Shown here piece by piece: positions 1-5,269 of a stretch of 5,269 bases of DNA. The DNA lies in contig JADFZC010000218.1 in the NCBI GenBank assembly GCA_015232735.1, forward strand, positions 1 through 5,269. Reading direction: 5' to 3'. This DNA is from Oligoflexales bacterium (GTDB lineage Bacteria; Bdellovibrionota; Oligoflexia; Oligoflexales; Oligoflexaceae). The notes below the pieces were generated by a model. That model ran no database searches. It worked only from the letters and a program-made list of their open reading frames with translations, and was not told the origin of the DNA. Numbering within the stretch: position 1 is the first letter of the stretch; every line of letters starts with the position of its first letter. The translations under genes were made by a program, and so were the position numbers.

Positions 1-296
1 ATTTCAATGCTTGGAGGGAGATGGTTTTAAGGTCTCGTGAATTAGAACATGCACTAGGAGATGGTTGTAAAGGAGTGGAGAAAAATGAAAAAGAAACCGT
101 TGTCATTCAGAGGCGCGCCATACGATTGGCAAGGAATGTCTCTGCTGGAGAAAGACTCAAAGAAGGCGATTTGATTTTTTTACGTCCCTGCCCAGAAGAT
201 GGATTTCATCCCTACGAAATAAACAAGGTGATCAATAGAACACTTCGACACCCCTTAAAGTCTGGACAACACCTCAAATGGAACGACATAGATTAG
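1..296 (+). CDS. Nonulosonic acid (sialic-type) synthase, NeuB/SpsE family, C-terminal part
   Basis: The reading frame is open from base 3 with no stop, so the gene enters from the left and only its last 97 residues are visible; the ATG at 21 is internal. The segment RELEHALGDGCK, then a conserved Glu, is the linker that follows the TIM-barrel catalytic domain in NeuB-type synthases. From RRAIRLARNVSAGE onward it is a SAF (antifreeze-like) domain, with the hallmarks AGE.L..GDL, LRP.PEDGFHPYEI and a closing G..L.W.DI. Family enzymes condense phosphoenolpyruvate with an N-acetylated hexosamine in the cytoplasm to give Neu5Ac, legionaminic or pseudaminic acid; the SAF domain helps cap the partner subunit's active site. 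The catalytic residues lie outside the window, so the sugar cannot be assigned. One deviation is VINRTL, where many homologues have a Gly in place of this Asn. Family assignment is firm; the exact product is open. Confidence 0.85.
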   Translation, partial: FNAWREMVLRSRELEHALGDGCKGVEKNEKETVVIQRRAIRLARNVSAGERLKEGDLIFLRPCPEDGFHPYEINKVINRTLRHPLKSGQHLKWNDID

Positions 297-913
297 CTAT
301 AGTCATACCTGCGTGGAACGAGAGCAATACAATTGCTGAGGTCGTTCGGGTTGCAAGTAACTACGGTATCCCAATCGTAGTTGATGATGGTTCCATTGAT
401 TGTACAGGAGAACAGGCACGTCAAGTTGGAGCCATTGTGGTAATTCATCAGAGAAACTCAGGCTATGATGCAGCACTGAATTCAGGGTTTGAAAAGGCCA
501 ATGCCATCGGATGTCGATACGTCTTAACCATGGATGCGGATGGGCAGCACGATCCAGGTGTGATTCACAAGATGATTGAGGCTTTGGAACAAGGAGCTGA
601 TGTTGTTTCTGGAATCAGAGATCGGAGGCAACGCATTGCAGAGCATGCATTTGCTTGGATGACTAGTCTCAGATGGGGGCTGAAAGATCCATTGTGTGGA
701 TTAAAGGCTTATCGGTTGGATCTCTATCGAGAATTGGGTTATTTTGATTCATACAGATCTATTGGGACTGAGCTTTTGCTATTTGCAGTGCGCAACCAAA
801 AAAAAATTGTTCAAATTGCTGTGAAAACAAAGGATAGAATCGATAGTCCAAGATTTGGAAACCGTTTGAAAGGTAATATAAAAATTTTTCGAGCAATTAT
901 TCTTAGTTTATGA
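278..913 (+). CDS. Family 2 glycosyltransferase, DPM/DPG-synthase-like, cytoplasmic
   Basis: This 211-residue protein is a GT-A fold glycosyltransferase. The N-terminal strand IVIPAWNES (8-16) begins the nucleotide-sugar site, VVDDGS (34-39) is the nucleotide-binding Asp motif, and DADGQHD (86-92) contains the DxD-type metal-binding motif. DPLCGLKAYR (137-146) and GTE (163-165) are typical of the dolichyl-phosphate mannose synthase-like branch, as is the basic SPRFGNRLKGNIKI tail (190-203). No transmembrane helix is evident, so it likely works at the inner face of the membrane, moving a sugar from a nucleotide donor to a lipid or glycan acceptor; donor and acceptor cannot be read. The start lies 19 bases inside the synthase gene with no clear Shine-Dalgarno, which suggests translational coupling. 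The next in-frame Met would remove the nucleotide-binding strands. The gene ends just where transposase-derived sequence begins, so a slightly altered C-terminus is possible. An A9 tract sits at 798-806. Confidence 0.88.
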   Translation: MERHRLAIVIPAWNESNTIAEVVRVASNYGIPIVVDDGSIDCTGEQARQVGAIVVIHQRNSGYDAALNSGFEKANAIGCRYVLTMDADGQHDPGVIHKMIEALEQGADVVSGIRDRRQRIAEHAFAWMTSLRWGLKDPLCGLKAYRLDLYRELGYFDSYRSIGTELLLFAVRNQKKIVQIAVKTKDRIDSPRFGNRLKGNIKIFRAIILSL

Positions 914-1166
914 TAATTTTATATTGATCATTTAACAATGGAGATAGGGAATTTATCTTACCCAATCGCCTGATCATCAACAGAATCATTGCTGCGCAAA
1001 TCATGTTCACACTGGTATCGGTAAACCATTCGCAATCCTTGCTCAAATGACGATTCCGTCCAAACCACCAGAAGTGTTCGCTCGACGCGACCCAACCTCA
1101 TGAAAAAATCTTAAAATCCATCATAATATAAGATCTCTTATTGACAACCAATTAATAATACTGTAA
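914..1166. other. Intergenic boundary region
   Basis: No intact gene is present. The central part is the minus-strand transposase relic. The remainder, about 45 bases on each side, is A+T rich. No rho-independent terminator is obvious after the glycosyltransferase. A promoter for the downstream ABC gene might lie here: ATGAAA at 1100-1105 and CATAAT at 1122-1127 are separated by 16 bases, but the -35 match is weak and I do not call it as a separate site. Confidence 0.6.
958..1118 (-). pseudogene. Remnant of IS5-type transposase, C-terminal end
   Basis: Read on the minus strand from 1118, the translation gives DFKIFS, a stop (TGA at 1100-1098), then GWV. A short patch in another frame (1086-1072) gives VERTL, and the first frame resumes with WFGRNRHLSKDCEWFTDTS, followed by MICAAMILLMIRRLG. 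This follows the well-known C-terminal pattern of IS5-family (IS427/IS1031-like) transposases: GFK.LP.RWVVERTF.WL.R.RRLSKDYE, then AMI..AMI.LM.RRL. VERT contains the Glu of the catalytic DDE triad. Two extra bases near 1088-1087 and one near 1071 would explain the out-of-frame patch, and net frame is kept. Only about 50 residues survive, with no start and no upstream domain, so the element is dead. Terminal inverted repeats and target duplications were not found. The relic fills most of the gap between the two gene modules and points to past rearrangement there. Confidence 0.75.
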
Positions 1167-2891
1167 ATGAAATTATTAAATATTCTGAATACAAAAGAGA
1201 AATCATGGCTGTTCTGGCTTAGTTTCTTAATGGTTATTGGTTCAATACTGGAGGCAGTAAGCATCTCTTTTGTTATACCTATCGTTAGCCTAATTATTGA
1301 TCACAACAAGATATTAACATATATTGAGAAGATAGAAATATTACAGATTATTAACTTTGATAAAGAGCATGACTGGCGGAGCATTATACTCTTAGCAATG
1401 GTGAGTATGTTTTTTTTTAAAGCAGCATTCTCGTCAATTATAGCAAAATTACAATATAAATTTATATTTAGTGTTGAAAAACGGCTTTCAAGAAGCCTTT
1501 ACACAAATTATCTTTTTAAGCCATACATCGATATACAAAAACACAATTCATCCGATATTATTAATACAATTATACGAGTAACCAACACTTATTCTATAAG
1601 TGTATTGCAGAGCTTTACTATAATATTATCAGAATTGTTACTTATGATTGCAATAGTCAGCATTTTGCTGATTATAGAGCCTGTCGGGACGGCAATTGTA
1701 TTTGTAACAGTTTTGACTATTGGTGGACTTTTTTTTATCACTATAAAGACACGCACAGCTAGGTGGGGCCATCAGAGACAAAACAACGAGGGCTTATGTC
1801 TCAGAGATATCAAGGAGGGCATGGGTTCTTTTAAAGAAATTCAAGTACTAGGGGTGCATTCTCACTTTTTGAGTCGTTTTGAAAAGCATAGCGAACTCAG
1901 TACTCATGCGGCAGGACTTTACTTGTTTGTTCAGCAATTGCCAAGGATTTGGCTTGAATGGATTGCAGTACTGACCATTGCACTAATGGTTGGCTTTATG
2001 ATTAATGCTGGCCGATCCGCTGAACAGATAATGCCTATCGTTAGTGTATTTGGTCTTGCAGCATTTCGTTTACTTCCATCTGCATCCAAAATTTTCGGTG
2101 CCTTGGTAAGCTTCAGGTTTGGTAAAAGTAGTTTGGAGTCCATTGATGACATAAAAGAAATATCAATCACTTCAATTAGCCCCCTATTGAAAGAGGCAAA
2201 TAAGTTACCATTACCAGCCTTTACAGCCATACTTAAGATTGAGAAACTCAGCTTCTGCTATCCGGGTAGAGGGTCAGCGGTATTGGACGGAATAGATTTA
2301 GAAATTAAAAAGGGAGAATTTATTGGGGTTATTGGTGTGAGCGGGAGCGGGAAAACGACATTTATTGATCTTATTCTTGGCCTTCTCAACCCCACATCCG
2401 GTGGTATATATGTTGATGGAATAAATATTTTAACGGATGTTCATAGCTGGAGAACACGGATTGGATATGTTCCCCAATCTACTTACCTTCTTGATGGTAA
2501 TTTGCGTGAAAATATCTGCCTAGGAACACAATCTCACCTGATTGACGAGAGTCAACTTGATGCCGCAATTAAAGACGCGCAACTTTTAGAGTTTATACAA
2601 TCGCTACCCGGTGGATTGGACTCGTTTATAGGAGAAAACGGGGTAGAAATTTCCGGTGGCCAGCGTCAGAGGGTGGGCATTGCTAGGGCACTCTACCGGA
2701 ATTCTGATATTTTGGTACTTGATGAAGCGACAAGTGCCCTTGATCCGCAAACAGAGAAAGAGATAATCGATATCCTCTATAAACAAATTGGCATAAAAAC
2801 GGCCATCATCATTTCTCATAAAGTTTCTATACTGGACAGATGCACATCTATTATACAAATCAATGATGGCAAAATATCCAAAATTAGATGA
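1167..2891 (+). CDS. ABC transporter, fused permease and ATPase; PglK/MsbA-type glycolipid flippase
   Basis: This 574-residue half-transporter, expected to act as a homodimer, has an N-terminal membrane domain with about six hydrophobic segments (near 14-45, 71-92, 147-170, 173-193, 260-280 and 286-304) and a C-terminal ATPase. The ATPase carries an A-loop Tyr (365), Walker A GVSGSGKTT (390-398), Q-loop Gln (437), signature ISGGQ (495-499), Walker B ILVLDE (515-520), D-loop SALD and the switch His (551), so it looks fully active. The segment GSFKEIQVLG (220-229) resembles the corresponding cytoplasmic-loop region of PglK-like flippases, which move lipid-linked oligosaccharides across the inner membrane. 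That role fits the glycan neighbours, but lipid A or peptide export cannot be excluded. The ATG directly follows an in-frame TAA, so no longer start is possible; no good Shine-Dalgarno is seen. Its stop overlaps the next start (ATGA). T9 (1410-1418) and T8 (1729-1736) tracts lie inside it. Confidence 0.9.
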   Translation: MKLLNILNTKEKSWLFWLSFLMVIGSILEAVSISFVIPIVSLIIDHNKILTYIEKIEILQIINFDKEHDWRSIILLAMVSMFFFKAAFSSIIAKLQYKFIFSVEKRLSRSLYTNYLFKPYIDIQKHNSSDIINTIIRVTNTYSISVLQSFTIILSELLLMIAIVSILLIIEPVGTAIVFVTVLTIGGLFFITIKTRTARWGHQRQNNEGLCLRDIKEGMGSFKEIQVLGVHSHFLSRFEKHSELSTHAAGLYLFVQQLPRIWLEWIAVLTIALMVGFMINAGRSAEQIMPIVSVFGLAAFRLLPSASKIFGALVSFRFGKSSLESIDDIKEISITSISPLLKEANKLPLPAFTAILKIEKLSFCYPGRGSAVLDGIDLEIKKGEFIGVIGVSGSGKTTFIDLILGLLNPTSGGIYVDGINILTDVHSWRTRIGYVPQSTYLLDGNLRENICLGTQSHLIDESQLDAAIKDAQLLEFIQSLPGGLDSFIGENGVEISGGQRQRVGIARALYRNSDILVLDEATSALDPQTEKEIIDILYKQIGIKTAIIISHKVSILDRCTSIIQINDGKISKIR

Positions 2892-3862
2892 TAAATTATA
2901 TAATGAATAACACACATAAATATGATGCGGTAATATATTTGATCGAATCATCCAAGGGATTTGTAGCAACAAGCACTCCCCCAATTAGCGGAAAAAACAA
3001 TATTGTCTGTTTTATTGGTGCCTTAGGGAACCTTTCAGTTGATCCTGTTCCCGGGTTCGACAAGATGATTGTAGGAAATTCCTATCAGGAGGTAGCAGAC
3101 CACATTACAATGTCTCTTCCAAAAAAGTGTGAAGAAAATTTGGTTGCGATTATCACCACTGATGAAACATTTAATATTGCATCATATAATATTATAAAAA
3201 AATTAAACAACCTATCATTTGATTTATATTTATATGATCACTTAAGCACATATAATATTACATATAAAAATTATTTTTCCGTTCGCGCATACATTCGATA
3301 CAGAGCAGTGCTTATAAGGGCACCCTGGCATTTTAAGACAGTGCTGTTTTCAAACGGTCTGCTTGGGTATTCTATGTCCCTTCCATACAAAGATATCTTA
3401 GTGTTTGATCACCACAAACAGGTTATCCATTATAAAAAAATAGCCGAAGGGAAGTTGCTCGTTTTGATTCCGCAAAATGATTCATTTGGGAGTCAAGATT
3501 ATCTAAGACATATAAATAATTTATTGGAAAAAATTAAAACTACCAAGGGTGATGGTTTATTTGATGATCTTTTATTGAAATATCATCCAAGAAGTACAAT
3601 TTTGGAACGAAACACCGTTGAAAATTTCAGTTTACTAAGATCTTGCAGAGAACTAAAAAAGGATATTCCTCTGGAGAGATTTGATTTGACCGGGATGCTG
3701 GTCATTAATTATGACTCCGCCTTTCAAAACACATCTCCAAACAACATATTCCTTTTATGTATGGCATTTGGTGTTTCTGAACTTGGTGCAAAAAACATGA
3801 GCGGAACTCCGATGCGTGATCTTGATGAATTTGACAATTTGGTATTTCAGCATTTAAGCTGA
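2888..3862 (+). CDS. Uncharacterised protein, possible sialyltransferase-like (GT52/polysialyltransferase type) glycosyltransferase
   Basis: I do not firmly recognise this 324-residue soluble-looking protein, which has no signal peptide or membrane helix. Several patches resemble bacterial sialyltransferases with a GT-B fold. LYLYDHLSTY (113-122) sits where those enzymes have an acidic D/E-D/E-G motif followed by a Tyr. LLLKYHPRS (228-236) matches their HP motif, which contacts CMP. DIPLERFDL (259-267) and then INYDSAF (273-279) resemble the iPlE element and the Ser-containing segment that close the nucleotide site. The acidic motif is degenerate: a His replaces the second acidic residue and the Gly is lost, so either the substrate or the activity may differ. 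The upstream sialic-type synthase makes a CMP-nonulosonate donor plausible (inference). It is coupled to the ABC gene by a 4-base ATGA overlap. Met6 (2903) is an alternative start. It could instead be a different GT-B transferase or a non-enzymatic relative. Confidence 0.45.
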   Translation: MINYIMNNTHKYDAVIYLIESSKGFVATSTPPISGKNNIVCFIGALGNLSVDPVPGFDKMIVGNSYQEVADHITMSLPKKCEENLVAIITTDETFNIASYNIIKKLNNLSFDLYLYDHLSTYNITYKNYFSVRAYIRYRAVLIRAPWHFKTVLFSNGLLGYSMSLPYKDILVFDHHKQVIHYKKIAEGKLLVLIPQNDSFGSQDYLRHINNLLEKIKTTKGDGLFDDLLLKYHPRSTILERNTVENFSLLRSCRELKKDIPLERFDLTGMLVINYDSAFQNTSPNNIFLLCMAFGVSELGAKNMSGTPMRDLDEFDNLVFQHLS

Positions 3863-3865
3863 AAT
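3844..3865 (+). other. Perfect 8-bp hairpin spanning the stop codon of the preceding gene
   Basis: ATTTCAGC and GCTGAAAT form an 8-base-pair stem with a 6-base ATTTAA loop; the TGA stop lies in the right arm. It is followed by an A run, not a T run, so it is not a standard intrinsic terminator. It could act as an RNA 3'-end stabiliser or be chance in A+T-rich DNA. Confidence 0.35.
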
Positions 3866-3938
3866 AAAAAACATAAATTACCTTAATATCTTGCTACAAA
3901 GGGGTGATCATCGAAAAAATAACGCATAAAAAAAGATC

Positions 3939-3952
3939 AAATCGTTCGATTT
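3939..3952. other. Short perfect palindrome upstream of a methyltransferase gene
   Basis: AAATCGTTCGATTT is two 6-base arms around TT, about 35 bases before the chosen start at 3986. The loop is too small for a stable hairpin, so if meaningful it would be a DNA-binding dyad. No promoter could be read confidently beside it, and chance is a real alternative. Confidence 0.2.
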
Positions 3953-3972
3953 AACGTCTGATTGAATTTTTT

Positions 3973-3979
3973 AAGGTGG
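3973..3979 (+). promoter_or_regulatory. Ribosome binding site deciding the methyltransferase start
   Basis: AAGGTGG differs at one base from AAGGAGG. The AAGG core ends 9 bases before the ATG at 3986 and only 3 before the ATG at 3980, favouring the former. It is the clearest Shine-Dalgarno in the window. Confidence 0.5.
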
Positions 3980-3985
3980 ATGGAT

Positions 3986-4777
3986 ATGCAAGAAAACTCA
4001 GATAATCTTTCTCAAAGAAATTATAATTTTTACAAAGACTATTCTCTTAGTCACTACTATAATGATTATTTATCGAATAGTGAGTCTGTCTACCAGTTTC
4101 AATTAAGCCATTGGGAACTAAATTTAATTACTTCAATTATCGGTACGGACGCTTCAGATAAAAAAATTTTAATACTTGGATTAGGATTTGGTCGTGAACT
4201 TGATCATTTATTGAAATTATTTATAATGTGTCGATTACAAATTGATATAATAGATTTTAATGAAAAATTTATCAATGCTGCAAGTTTAATTTATAATATT
4301 AACGCAGTAAAATTCAGACAACTAGATCTAAATTTAACCTGTTATGAATTTCCTTCAAACGATTATGATTTTGTTATAGCTCTAAACACTCTGGAATATT
4401 TATCGGATGATGCCTATAAGTATTTATTTTATAAGCTCTCGTCGGCAATGACTCTAAACGGCGAGATTATTTTTAGGCATTATAATAACGATTTTTTCTT
4501 TTCCTTTATCGATAAAAGAAATATTAAAAATCGTCCCAGCGACATGCCAACACTAATACTTCGTCCATACAATACTATGATATCCGTGGTTGGTCAAAAT
4601 TTTTACATTTTCAAAAAAATTCCCATGAGCTTAAGGATACACAGTAGAATCGTCAACTGGATGTACAACGACAGCTTGGCCGGTTTGACGTGGCTTTTGG
4701 AAAAATTTTTGGTACGCCTTCTCCCCGTGAGACTCGCTCGCTCTGTGTATATTGTCGCCCGTCTAAAACAACCCTAA
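3986..4777 (+). CDS. Class I SAM-dependent methyltransferase
   Basis: This is a 263-residue protein with a Rossmann-type SAM fold. ILILGLGFGREL (61-72) is motif I, the glycine-rich SAM loop. IDIIDFNEKF (86-95) ends strand 2 with the Asp (90) expected to hold the ribose hydroxyls. NDYDFVIALNTLEYLSDD (125-142) is the motif around strand 4, and the LNGEIIFRHY strand follows. The N-terminal 50 residues are rich in Tyr and Asn, and the C-terminal 60 are basic and hydrophobic; neither part is recognised and one may bind the acceptor. The methyl acceptor is unknown; a sugar of the local glycan is the natural guess (inference). I chose the ATG at 3986 because AAGGTGG (3973-3979) lies at good ribosome-binding distance. 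A TTG at 3962 would add eight residues but lacks such a site, and the ATG at 3980 is too close to it. The gene is markedly more A+T rich than the left module. Confidence 0.8.
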   Translation: MQENSDNLSQRNYNFYKDYSLSHYYNDYLSNSESVYQFQLSHWELNLITSIIGTDASDKKILILGLGFGRELDHLLKLFIMCRLQIDIIDFNEKFINAASLIYNINAVKFRQLDLNLTCYEFPSNDYDFVIALNTLEYLSDDAYKYLFYKLSSAMTLNGEIIFRHYNNDFFFSFIDKRNIKNRPSDMPTLILRPYNTMISVVGQNFYIFKKIPMSLRIHSRIVNWMYNDSLAGLTWLLEKFLVRLLPVRLARSVYIVARLKQP

Positions 4778-4797
4778 GTGATTATGATAAAATTTTC

Positions 4798-5269
4798 ATG
4801 TTAAGAGCCATGTTTCGAAAGATAAGAAGTGAACTGAATTTGAAAAAGGGCTGGATGCGGCTAGCATTCCATAAGGATAGCTTGGTGCCTCCGATTTATC
4901 CCTCAACCGATATGCCCGGTATAAAACTGCATATTGGATCTGGAGAGATAAATATCCAGGGATGGATCAATCTCGACGCGCGTGCTTTTCCTCATACGCA
5001 TATTGTCTCTGATAAGATTGATCTTTCAGCCTTCGCAGATTATTCCATCTCCTCGGTCTATCTTTGTCACCTGCTAGAACATTTTTCTTTTGGTGAAGTT
5101 TCACAAATTTTGCAGCTTATCCATAAAAAATTAAAACCAAATGGAAAGATATTAATATCAGTTCCAGATTTATCCAAACTTGTGGATGTCTTTAGAGAAT
5201 TCGGTGATGATGTGGAACTCATTTCCACCGCATTGATGGGAGGACAAGATTATAATTTTAATTTCCATC
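4798..5269 (+). CDS. Predicted SAM-dependent methyltransferase, COG4627-like, 3' end missing
   Basis: The frame runs off the right edge, giving 157 residues. KLHIGSGEINIQGWINLD (43-60) matches the opening of COG4627-type predicted methyltransferases, usually LH.GCG....GWIN.D: a glycine-rich SAM loop and the Asp ending strand 2. YLCHLLEHFSFGEV (88-101) is the usual H.LEH segment, and LKPNGKILISVPDL (112-125) is the typical LKPGG...I.VPDL strand. These proteins are common in polysaccharide clusters, where they are assumed to methylate sugars or act on glycan precursors; few have a proven substrate. Here the common Cys of the SAM loop is Ser. The gene starts 20 bases after the preceding methyltransferase's stop and probably shares its transcript. 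No convincing Shine-Dalgarno precedes 4798; the ATG at 4810 is an alternative start. It differs in sequence from its neighbour, so it is not a recent duplicate. Confidence 0.8.
   Translation, partial: MLRAMFRKIRSELNLKKGWMRLAFHKDSLVPPIYPSTDMPGIKLHIGSGEINIQGWINLDARAFPHTHIVSDKIDLSAFADYSISSVYLCHLLEHFSFGEVSQILQLIHKKLKPNGKILISVPDLSKLVDVFREFGDDVELISTALMGGQDYNFNFH

Noticed and set aside
1141..1169. Perfect TTGACA -35 box just before the ABC gene
   Set aside because: At 16-18 bases spacing the -10 position falls on or next to the start codon and matches poorly; the TAATAA and TAATAC downstream are far too close.
1931..2230. Minus-strand open frame of 99 codons
   Set aside because: It lies wholly inside the ABC gene, has no recognisable domain, and the sense strand encodes conserved transporter sequence.
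2604..2984. Minus-strand open frame of 126 codons
   Set aside because: It is antisense to the ABC signature and Walker B region and to the next gene's start; the composition is not protein-like and no motif is seen.
3844..3870. Hairpin read as a rho-independent terminator
   Set aside because: The stem is followed by As on the + strand, and on the minus strand the T run precedes the stem, so neither direction fits.
3891..3920. Possible promoter TTGCTA with AAAAAT before the methyltransferase genes
   Set aside because: Both boxes match weakly, and such matches are expected by chance in A+T-rich DNA.
3962..3985. TTG start at 3962 for the first methyltransferase
   Set aside because: It has no ribosome binding site, while AAGGTGG is well placed for the ATG at 3986.
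1..5269. CRISPR array, tRNA, rRNA or riboswitch
   Set aside because: No regularly spaced direct repeats, cloverleaf or conserved aptamer pattern was seen on either strand.

Overview
The window looks like part of a surface-glycan biosynthesis cluster in a bacterium, probably Gram-negative. That placement rests on gene content alone: a nonulosonic (sialic-type) acid synthase tail, a family-2 glycosyltransferase, a PglK/MsbA-type flippase, a possible sialyltransferase-like protein and two methyltransferases. No rRNA or housekeeping gene is present to fix the taxon. All intact genes lie on the + strand.

Left module (1-913): the 3' end of a NeuB/SpsE-family synthase, carrying its C-terminal SAF (antifreeze-like) domain, overlaps by 19 bases a compact cytoplasmic GT2 glycosyltransferase of the dolichyl-phosphate-mannose-synthase-like type. 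Both are moderately A+T rich.

Boundary (914-1166): about 250 bases with no intact gene. Most of it is a decayed fragment of an IS5-type transposase C-terminus on the minus strand. It still reads as recognisable protein once an internal stop and two compensating frameshifts are allowed for. It separates the left module from a more A+T-rich right module.

Right module (1167-5269): an ABC exporter/flippase with membrane and ATPase domains in one chain is followed, with a 4-base ATGA overlap, by a 324-residue protein not firmly recognised. That protein carries a weak motif set resembling bacterial sialyltransferases of the GT52/polysialyltransferase type. After a gap of about 120 bases come a class I SAM methyltransferase, which starts best at the ATG at 3986, and a second unrelated methyltransferase of the COG4627-like type that is cut by the window end.

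Working model (inference): a nonulosonic acid or similar sugar is made by the synthase and other enzymes outside the window. Glycosyltransferases build a lipid-linked glycan, the ABC protein flips it across the inner membrane, and methyltransferases decorate the glycan or its precursors. The strongest leads are the possible divergent sialyltransferase coupled to the flippase, and the transposase relic marking a mosaic junction. Nothing seen requires an entirely new kind of system.
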